This document shows positions 1 through 10,708 of a DNA stretch of 64,000 bases, piece after piece. Source of the stretch: Cryptomeria japonica. Its lineage: Eukaryota > Streptophyta > Pinopsida > Cupressales > Cupressaceae. Below the pieces are notes generated by a model. It saw only the letters and a list, made by a program, of their open reading frames with translations, ran no database searches and had not been told where the DNA came from. The position numbers and the translations under genes are program-made. The stretch's first letter is position 1. Each line of letters begins with the position of its first letter. The stretch spans positions 224,301,415-224,365,414 of the forward strand of contig NC_081410.1 in assembly GCF_030272615.1 (NCBI RefSeq). The letters are read 5' to 3'.

Positions 1-384
1 ATAAAACAGGACATAGATAACACAGAGATTTAACATGGTTCACCTAGAATGGGTTACGTCCACCTTACACAGTCGTCCAATCTTTCTTATTATCCAGCAA
101 AAATAGTACATCAACCTTACAATGCCTTAAGAATCCCAGCCGCTTATAACATGCATTTTTAGGGCAAAAATAAAGTCAGCCTTTTTAGGGTTTTTATTAC
201 AATGTCAGTTTTCATCAACAAAAAATAGCAAAAAAAAAATTTCTCGAGGGCTCCCGCCCCCGAACCCCCACTTTTCTTGGGGGCTGTCGCCCCTGAACCC
301 CCGGCCGGGGCCCGACCCCGGACCCCAATGAGGATATGTGCTGAGTGTACAATAATTTGCTGATCCGTCGCCACATTTTCAACA
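1..384 (-). repeat. 3' LTR of the Tork-like element (cut by window edge)
   Basis: This stretch aligns base for base with 4567-4954, so about 76 bases of its far end are outside the window. It ends with the same TTTTCAACA as the right LTR. It contains a GC-rich block (about 241-330) of imperfect GGGGGCT...CCCCGAACCCC units in otherwise AT-rich DNA. Confidence 0.93.
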
Positions 385-399
385 ATCTCCCACTTGGAG
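385..399 (-). promoter_or_regulatory. Polypurine tract of the Tork-like element
   Basis: Read on the minus strand this is CTCCAAGTGGGAGAT immediately upstream of the 3' LTR, the expected place for the plus-strand DNA primer. A related copy (caatctcccacttggagactgat) lies at 421-443, so the tract is partly duplicated. Confidence 0.75.
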
Positions 400-520
400 A
401 CTGATCAGGCTCCATAGCAAACAATCTCCCACTTGGAGACTGATACTACATGACACCACTGTACATGCAACATCCACTGGATAAAACACCATGACTCGAC
501 TGGTATAAATTCCACAATTA

Positions 521-2263
521 TCAATCAAGAAGACCAATAGAAACTGATGAAGAAATTAGCTTCTCCTGTGGAACTACCTTCATGAACATATCGGCTGGAT
601 TCCCACTTGTGTGAATCTTCTCAAGCCATAACTGACCCTCCTCCAAAATAGTTTAGATGAAGTGGTACCTGAGTTGAATGTGCTTTGTCCTTGAATGAAA
701 AGCAGAGTTCTTCACAAGATGAATGGCACTCTGGCTATCAGTATACAATGGGCTATCTTCTTGTGTCTAACCCAATTCCTCCAGAAAGCATTGCAACCAA
801 ATCATCTCCTTGCTGGCTTCTATAGCAGCAACATACTCAACTTCAGTGGTTGAAAGTGCAACAACCTTTTGCAGCCTAGAAATCCAACTGACTGCAGTTC
901 CCCCTATAGTAAAAACATACCCTATAGTACTCCTCCATGAATCAATATCACTCGCTAGATCAGAGTCAACAAATCCACTCAGAGTCGCATTAGATCCTTT
1001 GAAACATAATGCCTTCATAGTAGTTCCTTTCAAATACCGAAGAATCCATTTCACAGCATTCCAATGTTCCATACCTGGATTACTCATAAACCTGCTCACA
1101 ACTCCCACTGCATGTGCAATATCTGGCCTTGTGCATACCATTGCATACATCAGACTGCCAATAACTGATGAATACGGGATGTTAGACATTTTATTAACCT
1201 CTTCCTGTGCCTTTGGACACATCTCCTTAGTCAATTTGAAATGACTAGCCAAAGGTGTACTAACTGCTTTTGCATCCTGCATGTTAAATCTTTTCAATAC
1301 CTTCTTTATATAATCAATTTGGGAAAAATTCAAGGTTCTATTTTTCCTGTCCCATGTAATCCTCATATCGAGAATTTGCTTAGCTGCACCCAAATCCTTC
1401 ATAGAAAATGACCTGGCTAATTTCTGTTTAAGATCATTTATATGTTGCATGTTAGACCCAGCAACAAGCATGTCATCAACATAAAGCAACAGGATAATAT
1501 AACTGCCATTATCAAATCTCTTAAAATATACACAATGATCAGAATGACATCTATGATAACCATGTTCAACCATGAGACTATCAAATTTTAAATCCCATTG
1601 TCGGGGTGCTTGCTTTAGGCCATACAAATTTTTCTTCAGCTTGCACACCAAGTTCTCCTTACCTTTGACCTCATATCCCTGTGGTTGCAACATGTAAATT
1701 TCCTCCTCCAAATCTCCATGGAGAAAAGTTGTTTTGACATCTAATTGTTCAAGATGTAAATCATCTGCAGCCACAAGACTAAGTACAGTTCTAATTGAAG
1801 TCATTTTTACAACTGGAGAAAATATTTCATCATAATCTATACCCTTTTTCTGTGCAAAACCTTTTACCACAAGTCTGGCCTTATATCTTTTCTAACCTCC
1901 TTCCTCCTCCTTTAGCCGATAAACCCATTTGTTAGGCAAGGCTCTTTTTTCTGCAGGTAAAGGGACTAAGTCCCAAGTCTTATTTTTCATCAAGGAGTCC
2001 ATCTCCTCTTTCATGCCTAGCTGCCACTGTTGTTTGGCATCCACCTGCATTGCTTCTTCATATTCTTCTGGTTCACCAGAATCTGTTAATAAAATAGAAT
2101 ACAAAGAAGGAGAAAATATTTCAGGGGGTCTACTTGTCCTCGTAGGAGTTTGTGGGACAATCTATTGTTGCTGAGCATCAGGTACCTGTGGCATTTCATT
2201 TTCAGGAATCTCATCCAACACCACATATTCTTGTTTGTCCTGTTCATGCTTCTTTTCCTGCAT
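521..2263 (-). pseudogene. pol: pol segment: reverse transcriptase and RNase H (Tork-like copia)
   Basis: Reads from WDLVPLPAEKRALPNKWVYRLK through the palm with LYVDDMLVAG, then to RNase H motifs TTEVEYVAAIEASKEMIWL and, after a stop at about 767, to DSQSAIHLVKNSAFHSRTKHI and HTSGNPADMF. The YVDD catalytic pair is intact. Known role: copies the element RNA into DNA in virus-like particles and degrades the RNA strand. In-frame stops lie between EEGG and KRYKARLVVKG (about 1889-1891), at 767 and near 640. The long run 767-1870 without a stop suggests modest age. A plus-strand reading of this stretch is only its mirror. Confidence 0.93.
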
Positions 2264-3292
2264 CTATTCTTTATACATAACCTTCTCATTGAATATAACA
2301 TCTCTACTTCTAATTATTTTCTTATTTTCAAAATCCCATAACCGATAGCCATATTCATCTATCTCACATCCAATGAAGGTACATTTCTGAGATTTAGCAT
2401 CAAGCTTGGTTCTATTTTCTTTATCAACATGGACAAAAGCTTCGCAACCAAAAGTTTTTAGAAAAGAATAATTTACCTTTTTACCAGTCCATGCCTCCTC
2501 TGGAATACCACCATCCAAAGGGGTTGAAGGTCCTCTATTTATCAAATAGACAACAGTATGTACAACATTTGCCCAAAAATGTAAGGGCAATCCAGCATGC
2601 AATCTCATGCTCCTCGCGCGTTCCATGATAGTCCTATTCATTCTCTCTGACACACCATTTTCCTGTGGAGTTCCTAGAATTGTCTTCTACTTTTGAATCC
2701 CATTTAAAAAGCAATAATCTTCAAATGCTTTGCTGCAATACTCACCTCCATTATCCGATCTGAGACACTTCAACTTTTTCCCTGTCTCATTCTCAACCAA
2801 AGCTTTCCATTTCTTAAAAGTTTCAAAAACATCTGATTTTTGTTTTAGGAAATATACCCATGTTTTTCTGGTTGAGTCATCAATAAAAATAACATAATAA
2901 CAAGAGCCACCAAGAGATGGTACCTGAGCCGGTCCCCATACATTTGAATGTGCAAGCTCTAACTTCTCACTCTTCTTCTCTTTCCCAACCTTGAGAAATC
3001 TGACTCTTTTCTGTTTACCATAAACACAGTTTTCACAGAACTCTAAATCAATCTTCTTTAGTCCTGGCAATAAATTTTTGGAGTGAAGGGTTTTCATCCC
3101 TTTCTCACTCATGTGCCCAAGCCTATGGTGCCACATTATCGAATATGTTCTTGCAACATTTATTGTTGTTGTCCCTGTAGTAACTTTATCTATAGCAGCT
3201 AAGGTAGAGTAAGTGTTACCAGTACACAGATATAATGTGCCTACCTTCACACCTTTAGCTACTACTAATGATCCTTTATTGACCTTCCACAT
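2264..3292 (-). pseudogene. pol: pol segment: GAG-pre-integrase and integrase (Tork-like copia)
   Basis: The N-terminal zinc-binding region shows HHRLGHMSEKGMK...FCENCVYGKQKRV (HHCC). The core shows IFIDDSTRKTWVYFL and RSDNGGEY, then a stop near 2687 and a resumed frame at SERMNRTIMERARSMRLHAGL...INRGPSTPLDGGIPEEAW. The first core aspartate sits in HSNVWGP where the family normally has HSDVWGP, so a catalytic residue is probably lost. Known role: inserts the cDNA into chromosomal DNA. It lies between gag/protease and reverse transcriptase, as in all copia elements. Confidence 0.92.
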
Positions 3293-3442
3293 ATAGTCTG
3301 AGAAGGTAACTATGCAACTTTCACTACCTAGTTGCCCTGCAGAAATTAAATTTCTTTTTAAATTAGGAACATGTCTTACCTCCTGCAGAAACTAGTCATT
3401 ACCATTCTGCAACTTGATCTTTATCTTTCCTTTTCCAACAAT

Positions 3443-4438
3443 TTAACAGGGCTCATCATCACCCAAATATACCTGTCCAAAATCACCTTGAACATAATAT
3501 AGAAAATATTTTCTATGGGGTGTAGCATGAAATGAAGCCCTAGAATCTATTACCCAAGAATCATTAACATTATCCAAAAATAAGATTAAAGCATCTTGTA
3601 AAGTATTACTTGCAATATTATCTTCCTTCCGGTCATTTTCATTTTTGTCTCCTTCTTTGTTTTTCCAAGACCAACAGTCTTTCTTTAGATGACCAGGCTT
3701 TTCGTAGTACCGGCAATCTTTCTTTCCTCTAGATTGAGAGCATCCTTTCTTTGACTTCCCTCGTGATTTCTCATTCCCAGGGCCTTTTCCTCTTTCCTTT
3801 GATCTTCCTCTATTCTCCACATTCAAAACACTACCCAATGATGTTGAAGTCTCACCTATGCTTTTCCTTTGCATTTCCTCGCTTAGGATAACACCAACAA
3901 TATCATCAAATACCAAAGTATTTTTACCAGAGATAGAGTTACTTACAGCCATAACCAAGTTATTCCAACTTTCTGGCAAAGAACATAAAATCAAGAGAGC
4001 CCTAACCTCTTCTGCAAAGGTAATTTTTACCGAAGATAATTGACTGGTAATTGTACTAAATTCATTTAAGTGCTCTGCTATAGATCCTCCCTCACTCATT
4101 TTCAAATTAAACAAATGCTTCATAAGAAATACCTTATTCGAAGCTGAGGGTTTCTCATACAACTTAGCCAATGTTGCCATCAAATCTACAGTCGTTTTTG
4201 CTTCTGTTATATTGAATGTTACAGATGGTGCAAGGCACAATCGAATGGATCCCAGTGCCTTTCTATCTAAAATGTCCCACTCTTCATCTGGCATTGTGGT
4301 CGCTTTCTTTGCCTTTCCTTCCAATGGCCGCCACAAATCCTTTTGATACAGGGAATCCTCCATCTGCATTTTCCATAACTGATAATTCTGGCCGTTAAAC
4401 TTTTCGACCTTGAATTTGGAATCCTCCATTGCTCCCAC
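3443..4438 (-). pseudogene. gag: gag and start of protease (Tork-like copia)
   Basis: A 331-residue frame begins MGAMEDSKFKVEKFNGQNYQLW, a UBN2-type copia gag. A basic stretch (RGRSKERGKGPGNEKSRGKSK) precedes one zinc knuckle, which reads CRYYEKPGHLKKDC; the second cysteine of CX2CX4HX4C is Tyr, so zinc binding is doubtful. The protease site reads WVIDSRASFHATP where the family has DSGA, so the aspartic protease is probably dead. The start is 52 bases inside the LTR, after the primer site, which supports it. The frame ends at 3443; pol follows after a gap holding at least one stop. Confidence 0.92.
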
Positions 4439-4476
4439 TCAAATCTGAAAGTCCTGCCAATTTACTGGAAAACCTC

Positions 4477-4488
4477 GCTCTGATACCA
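4477..4488 (-). promoter_or_regulatory. Primer-binding site (tRNA-iMet type)
   Basis: On the minus strand this reads TGGTATCAGAGC, complementary to the 3' end of initiator methionine tRNA, two bases inside the LTR. It sets the 5' LTR inner edge at 4491. Confidence 0.95.
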
Positions 4489-4490
4489 AT

Positions 4491-4954
4491 TGTTAGGGTT
4501 TCAAGTAGATCCGAAGCAAATATGAACTAACAATTATATGCAGATTTAAATACAAAAGATAAAGAAATAAAACAGGACACAGATAACACAGAGATTTAAC
4601 ATGGTTCACCTAGAATGGGTTACGTCCACCATACATAGTCATCCAATCTTTCTTATTATCTAGCAAAAATAGTACATCAACCTTACAATGCCTTAAGCAT
4701 CCCAGCCACTTATAACATGCATTTTTAGGGAAAAAATAAAGTCGGCCTTTTTAGGGTTTTTATTACAATTTCGGTTTTCATCAACAAAAAATGGCAATTT
4801 TTTTTTTCTCGGGGGCTCCCACCCTCGAACCCTAGCTTTTCTCAGGGGCTGCCACCCCCGAACCCCTGCCCAGGGCCCAGCCCAACCCTAGACCCCGACA
4901 AGGATACGTGTTGAGTGTATAGTACTTTGCTGATCAGTCACCACATTTTCAACA
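4491..4954 (-). repeat. 5' LTR of the Tork-like element, 464 bp
   Basis: On the minus strand it opens TGTTGAAAATG and ends CCCTAACA, a short TG...CA inverted end, beside the primer site. It matches 1-384 throughout with scattered substitutions. The GC-rich block at about 4808-4902 is more eroded at CpG sites than its partner. Confidence 0.93.
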
Positions 4955-4961
4955 AAAAGAA

Positions 4962-6535
4962 CAATACTTGGTCATTGGTACCCAAACTCTAGAACAAGAA
5001 TGTAATAGGTACAAAATGGGTATTCAAAAATAAATTGAATGAAGATGTAGTAGTGGTAAAAAATAAAGCCAGACTGGTATGCAAAGGATATGCACAAGAG
5101 GAAGGTGAAGATTATGGTGAGACATTTTTTCCAGTAGAAATATTGGAAGGAGTAAGGACTCTACTTGCATTTGCAACATACAGAGGATTCAAGGTGTATC
5201 AGATGGATGTTAAGTCAGCATTCCTAAATTGAATATTGGAAGAGGAAGTCTACATTGAACAACTAGATGGTTATTATTTAACTATAGAAAAGGATATGGT
5301 GTGCAAATTACATAAGGCATTATATGGATTGAAGAAAGCACCTAGAGCATGGTATGAAAGATTGCACTCTCACTTAGTGAAGATAGGTTTTCAAAGAACC
5401 AGTGAAGATAGTAACATATATCTCAAGAAAGAAGGAGCTAAGATACCGGTATGTGAGGTATTTGTGGATGATATCATTTTTAGAGGTCATGATGACATGT
5501 GTCATGATTTTGCTAATGAAATGAAGAATGAGTCTGAGATGTCACTAGTAGGTGAGATAAAAAATTTCATAGGTTTTCAAATCCAATAGATGATGGAAGG
5601 TATTTTCATCACACAATCCAAGTATGTGAAGGAAGTGTTAAGAAATTTTGGAATGAGAGATTGTAAACTAGTTGCAACACCAATGGTTACAGGTTGTAAA
5701 TTGTGAAAGGAGGATGATTCTGCACTAGTTTATGAAAAGGAGTATAGGTCCATGATATGGTGTGCAAATTACATAAGGCATTATATGGATTGAAGCAAGA
5801 ACCTAGAGCATGGTATGAAAGATTGATATAGGTCCATGATAGGTAAACTACATTATGTTGGAGTATAGGTTCATTATAGGTAAACTACATTATGTTGTCC
5901 ACAACAGACTGAACATTGCTTATGTAGTAGGATTGGTTGCTAGATTTCAGAAAAGGTTGAAGGAGACACACATGTTTGCAACCAAAACAATTTTTCAGGT
6001 ATCTGGAAGGCACAATTTATTATGGATTATGGTATCCATATGTAGGAAACTTTGATTTAAATTTCTATATAGATGCAAACTGGGTAGGCAATGTTGATGA
6101 CATGAAGAGTACAACTAGAGGAGCATTTTTTCTTGGAGGCAGACTAGTGTCTTGGAGCAGCAAGAAATAAAGTTGTATCTCTCAATCAACTGCAGAAGTT
6201 GAATATGTTGCAGCTTACATGAATTGTACCCAAGCAATTTGGATGAAACACATTTTGGAAGGATTCAAGTTGAAGATATCAGAATTGGTGAGAATTTTCT
6301 GTGATAACACAAGTGCTATAAATATTTCTAAGAACCCAATGTTGCATGCTAGAACTTAGCATATTGAGTTGAAGTATCATTTCCTGAGAGAGTAAGTGCA
6401 AAGAAAAAATGTATCTTTGGAGCATGTATCTACTAAAGAAGAACTAGCAGATATCTTTACTAAACCTCTACTTAAGGCTACATTTGAATATCTTAGAGGT
6501 AAGTTAGGGGTTGTACCCCTACATGGAGTCAATTA
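4962..6535 (+). pseudogene. pol: pol segment: reverse transcriptase and RNase H (Sirevirus-like)
   Basis: Reads TWSLVPKL*NKNVIGTKWVFKNK, ARLVCKGYAQEEG, YQMDVKSAFLN, then a stop at 5230-5232, EEEVYIEQLDGY, KALYGLKKAPRAWYERL and VFVDDIIF (the YVDD box is FVDD). After a stop at 5587 come SKYVKEVLRNFGM and ATPM, then a scrambled duplicated segment (5748-5898), then NIAYVVGLVARF, a frameshift, and RNase H motifs DANWVGNVDDMKSTTRG, STAEVEYVAA, CDNTSAINISKNP and HVSTKEELADIFTKPL, ending HGVN stop. Homology to copia pol is clear; the gene is dead from stops, one frameshift and the rearrangement. Confidence 0.92.
5748..5898 (+). repeat. Internal duplication inside the Sirevirus-like reverse transcriptase
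   Basis: Bases 5752-5825 repeat 5294-5363 almost exactly (the YGLKKAPRAWYERL coding stretch). The junctions fall inside short copies of TATAGGTCCATGATA, and a segment ending in AAACTACATTATGTTG occurs at 5843-5861 and again at 5880-5897. The result is a stop-laden insertion between the ATPM motif and the RNase H connection domain. Confidence 0.85.
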
Positions 6536-6876
6536 AGCAGATGTTGAAGACATCAGTCTCAGAGACTATTGAAAATATTGAAGAAGGATTGGTGTAGAGT
6601 GGAGCTACTCCACAGGAGGAGCAGCTAGTTACAAATTGGTGAAGAATGGATGAGAACCAGAATGGTTTACCTTCACTTTGGCATTGATCTCAAAGGGGGA
6701 GAAGAATTGTATATGATTGATAGCCAGTTACCAGCTGAAGATATGAAGACACAATTGAAGGACGTAATATGATTGGAAAATATAAACCAAGATTCCTATA
6801 CTCGTGTATGTTCTTTACTCTCAATCATGACAATCAATTGGTATTGATATTTTTATTGCTATCAATGAGGGTAGAA
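6536..6876 (+). other. 3' non-coding tail with polypurine tracts
   Basis: No gene seen. It holds CAAAGGGGGAGAAG (6691-6704) and, abutting the LTR, a weaker purine run AATGAGGGTAGAA (6864-6876). The G-rich tract is nearly the same as those near the 3' LTRs of elements B, D and Z. Confidence 0.75.
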
Positions 6877-8232
6877 TGTTGGCATTACATGAAGATTGCA
6901 TTGATTAAGTATAGTGTTGTCATTGATGTCAATAGCAACCGGTAATAAAGGTGTATTGTAACCGGTATTGAAGCAGTGAAGGAAACCGATATTATTATTG
7001 AAGTTGAGCTCAACCAGTAACCCTAACCTGTTGAGAAGCAGACCCTAACCGATGAAGTTTGGAGAATCGGTCATGTTAATCTATGAACGAATGGTGATCG
7101 GAGATGAAGATTTCACGTATGCATGTTGCACGTGATGAGTTTCAAAGTGGATTTGGCGCGTAGAGATAACTGTTTATCCTGGGAAAGATCAAATGCATGG
7201 AATGAAGTAAAAAATATGTGATGAGTTATAGGATCCAATGTGTGGTGATCCAGGAGCGGTTGAATTTTTCTAGAACAATGTGTAGTTGATTGCTATGAAA
7301 TCTAACGATTAAGATTGAATCGACATGTTTGTAATCTCTATGAGATTTGTAGGTTTTGTGTTGTGTTACCGACCTATTGTATTTTCTTATAAGGTTGATG
7401 ATATGTTTCAATAATTGTGCTGGCAAATTTGGTTAAGTGTGATAGTTGTCGAGCCAGAAGGTGTTTCTAAAGAATGTTGTGAAGGCAGATAGGAGCAGAA
7501 AAGGATCTGATTAAGCATGGCAGTGCTATTTATAGATCAACAATGAACCTGTTGTTTTGTAGACATTACAATAGTTAAATCCCCTAACCAAGTAAGCTTT
7601 AATAGGGTTGGTATTGTTGAAATCCTCTAACAAGGTGATCCATTAGCCTAGATCTGAAATCCTCCTTCGAGGTTACCTTTAACATGATATTGTAGTCAAT
7701 CCCTTAATCAGGTAGTCCTTAACTGGATCTGTTCTTAACAGGACATTATTGTAAAAGCTTCTAACAAGGCTTGGCTCCTAACAGGGAGAACTTTAGAAGA
7801 TTTCATAATACTTGTGGTTATTCATCCCCACCATGGTTTTTCCCTTTTGGGATTCCACGTGAAAAATCATTGTGTCAAGTGGTGAATGATTTTGTGGATG
7901 TGTTTTGATATGATTGATATGAATGACTCATAAATCTACTTAGATATATTTAGATGACCAAAAAAGATCTGAAATGAGTTATTATTGGTATTAAGTGAAG
8001 TGGTTTAATGTTTTGGCTAAATGGTATTTGAGTATCAAATCTGTTGCATTGTATCATTGATGTTTTGATCAACTGGTAAAGTTTGACAATGCAGTTGTAG
8101 TTTTTGATTCAGAAACTAAACCGGTTAAGTTTACTGATTTGATTCTGAGTTGAAAGTTTTTTTGGTGAAAGTTTAGCATATTTTCTATCTACTGATTCAC
8201 CCCCCCTCTTAGTAGCTGACCGGATCCTTATA
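6877..8232 (+). repeat. 3' LTR of the Sirevirus-like remnant, about 1.36 kb
   Basis: It begins TGTTGGCATTACATG right after a purine run. It carries GTGTTGTCATTGATGTCAA near its start and ends in ATTCACCCCCCC, CTCTTAG and GGATCCTTATA, matching the form of other LTR ends here (GGATCCCAACA). ACCGGT palindromes recur in its first 200 bases. CTATTTATAG at 7527-7536 is a possible TATA box. The exact 3' end is decayed. Confidence 0.8.
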
Positions 8233-9710
8233 GTTTCATCATATTATCATCCTCCTCTATCAGATCTCAGACATTTCACCTTCAATCCTATCTCAGTCTC
8301 AACCTTTACTTTGAATATCTTGAATTTGTCCAATGCTTCTTATTTTTTCTTGAAAAAGATAACCCACATCATTCTGGAATAATCATCAATCAATAACATA
8401 AAGTATCTGTCACCCTGCACACTTCTAATGTTTGTAGGTCCACATAGGTTAGTATGCACAAGATCTATTAATCCATCAGATGTATACTTCTTTCTCTTTA
8501 AAGAAATTCTTGTTTGCTTACCCATTTGACATTTCTCACATACCAGATTAGCAAGCTTAACAAATTAGGCAAATCTCCAACATCTTGTGTAGAACTAATC
8601 TTAATCATTGAATCAAAATTAACATGACACATTCTCCTATGCCACAACCAACTTTCATCAATTTGAGCAATCAGGCAAGTTTTCTCACCAGCATTCAAAT
8701 GAAAAATATCACCTTCAGTCTTAGTTCCTGATGCAATCTCTATACTAGAGGCATTTAGGATCTTGCATTTTCCATTCTTGAATTGTAAATCATTACCTTT
8801 ATCAACCATCTAGCCAACACTTAAAATATTACGCTTCAAACCTTCAACATACAAGACATCATAAATGTTATGTTTACCATCAAAGGAAATAGATCCTCTA
8901 CCACAGATCACACAAGCTTTGTCATCTCTAAATCTTACTATTCCACCATCATACCTTTCCATATTCACAAATTTGCTTTTATCACTGATCATATGATGTG
9001 AATAACTACTTTCAATCACCCATTCATCTTTTTCTTAAACTTTAGCAGCTAAAGCTTTCTCCTAAAAATTGCAGCTTGTGGAATCAATAGGTACTGATCT
9101 ATCTTCTTTGATAGCAATAAATACCACTTCATCTCCTTCTGATTCTTCATCTGTAATGTGTTCATCAGTAGAAGAATAATAGCTCTTGTGATTCTTATAC
9201 TTCTAGTTAGGCTTGTAAGGCTTATCATACTTCTCATGCTTCTCATATCTATCATTCCTATCATGCTTATCAAGTTTGTCATGCCTATCATACTTAGACA
9301 TTCTCTCCGGACATCTAGAAGCAAAATGTCCTATCTTATTGCAAGAGAAACATTTCAAGGGCAATTTTACATCATACTTACTGGCTCCCTTAGAAAATCT
9401 CTAGGAAATCAATGCTTCAAGCTCCCTCAATTCTCTTTCTTGCTCTCCCATCTCTTTTCTCCCACTTTCATAGCTGGATATTCTACATTCTTTGGGATCA
9501 TACTTCTTCTTTCTAGATATAGATGCTCTAGATATTGTCTTAGATCTTTCATGTGATTCACCAAATTCACTCAGTTCAAATGCAGCAATCTTACCAACCA
9601 ACATGTCTCTTGTTATAGTAGCCACACTCTAGATATTATGAATAGTATCTACCTTATGTTTGTAAGTAGGAGGAAATGATCTCAGCACCGATACCTTTGA
9701 TGCCTAGGAC
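8233..9710 (-). pseudogene. gag-pol: Sirevirus-like gag (C-terminal part), protease and integrase N-terminal part
   Basis: Read on the minus strand: VDTIHNI*SVATITRDMLVGKIAAFE (gag helices), zinc knuckle CFSCNKIGHFASRC, a charged tail of repeated KHDRND/KYDKH units, a protease site WVIESSYSHHMISDKSKF (the family has DSGC, so the catalytic motif is lost), then IYDVLYVEGLKRNILSVG, a GAG-pre-integrase HHCC (WHRRMCHVNFDSMIK), and integrase VHTNLCGP...LLIDDYSRMMW ending at RSDRGG. The gag start and everything after the second integrase aspartate are missing, cut at 9710 by the LTR of element A and at about 8232 by the plus-strand remnant. Several stops. Confidence 0.9.
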
Positions 9711-10640
9711 TGTTGGCAACTGACACTCATTCGATAGCTTCTGATGGTTGATTATCGGTTTAGGATTGTCATTGATGACAACTCTTCATGAGATTCCCAT
9801 CTGGTAATCACGGATCTTGATTTTCGGAAGAGGATGTTAACTAGTAGATAGTTAACCGATATTTCAGGTTGAACATAGCATTTTTGGGTCCGGAAGATTT
9901 CCAATGATTGCAGAGCTATGAATCATGTTTGAGTTAATTGGGCTGACATAGGGACATCATTTTATTGTTGTTTTAGTGATCCACATTTATCTTTGGTGAT
10001 CCGATCAAACCGACATGTGACTACACATTACATTAGCAAGCGAACTTGATAAATGATCTATTTTGTGATTGCGGATATATAAGACCGGTGTAGATGATCT
10101 TTTTTGTGTATGTTATGATTTTATTCGAGGGAGTGATGATTGAGAAAATGTTTTGTCATAGTTTCACATGCGCATTCTTGATCTGATAGTTGATTGAGAC
10201 AGTGAACATGGCAGACCATAGCAAAACAACATAGGTGATTTAGTCAGTGTATTTGGCACTTAACTGGAACTCATCCAAGCATTGTAGAAGCTATTTTGGA
10301 GTTCATTTTCTAAAATTCATCATTGTAATTAATTAGTAAGGTAGTGAGCCTTCCAGGATTGTAGCTCTTATTGTATTTGAGCAGTGAGCTCTAGGCAGTA
10401 TGCCTGAATGCCTATGCATTCCCATATTGTAATATTATTTTACTACTAGCCATATTGGAATAATATTGTGGGTTCAAATACCACCATGGTTTTTCCAATT
10501 TGGGTTTCCACATAAAAATTTGGTGTTATGATTTTGTGGTCGATTGTTTTTGTTCTTGAATTTTAGTTTGATGTATATGCTTCCAATGGTTTAAAGTTAA
10601 GTCTAAAAATTTGCTAATCGGTAGATCACTGATTCCAACA
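9711..10640 (+). repeat. 5' LTR of element A, 930 bp
   Basis: It opens TGTTGGCAACTGACACTC and ends ACTGATTCCAACA, two bases before a primer site, with TG...CA ends. It includes GTCATTGATGACAAC near the start, as do the other copia-type LTRs here, and several ACCGGT/ACCGAT motifs. It interrupts the minus-strand gag remnant at 9710. Confidence 0.92.
10076..10083 (+). promoter_or_regulatory. TATA box of the element A LTR
   Basis: TATATAAG in the middle of the LTR, followed by GACCGGTG. Position and sequence fit an LTR RNA polymerase II promoter; no transcript evidence. Confidence 0.55.
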
Positions 10641-10642
10641 AT

Positions 10643-10654
10643 TGGTATCAGAGT
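10643..10654 (+). promoter_or_regulatory. Primer-binding site of element A
   Basis: TGGTATCAGAGT, one base from the tRNA-iMet complement, starting two bases after the LTR. Confidence 0.93.
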
Positions 10655-10708
10655 CTAGTTCCTCTGAGGAAACTTAACCACTTGAGGAAGGTTTGGGAGA
10701 TTGAATCA

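Larger units (their letters stand above)
1..4954 (-). mobile_element. Ty1/copia LTR retrotransposon, Tork-like, degenerate
   Basis: A nearly complete copia element read on the minus strand: 5' LTR at the right, primer site, gag, protease, integrase, reverse transcriptase/RNase H, polypurine tract, and 3' LTR at the left cut by the window edge. The domain order (integrase before reverse transcriptase) defines copia. The gag opening (KFNGQNYQLWKMQMEDSL) and the FLHGDLEEEIYM motif resemble the Tork/Tnt1 lineage. It lies inside the reverse transcriptase region of the next copia remnant, whose reading frame resumes within about ten bases of 4954. The right flank is AAAGA (4955-4959); the matching left duplication is outside the window. 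Stops and lost catalytic residues make it inactive. Confidence 0.93.
4955..8232 (+). mobile_element. Sirevirus-like Ty1/copia remnant: RT-RNase H plus 3' LTR
   Basis: The 3' half of a copia element on the plus strand: reverse transcriptase, RNase H, non-coding tail with CAAAGGGGGAGAAG, and a 1.36-kb LTR. The Sirevirus assignment rests on QMDVKSAFLN, EEVYIEQ, the G-rich tract and LTR ends shared with other elements here (ATTCACCCCCC..CTCTTAG). The 5' part is not in the window: the Tork-like element interrupts it at 4954/4955. On the right it ends against a minus-strand copia remnant inside the integrase motif RSDRGG, so it probably inserted there; the 3' boundary is uncertain by a few bases. 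Confidence 0.85.

Noticed and set aside
810-1244. 144-residue plus-strand ORF
   Set aside because: Exact mirror of the copia RNase H coding strand.
10643-10654. TGGTATCAGAG(C/T) as part of a tRNA gene
   Set aside because: Only the 3' complement is present, always beside an LTR; it is a primer-binding site. No tRNA cloverleaf was seen in the window.
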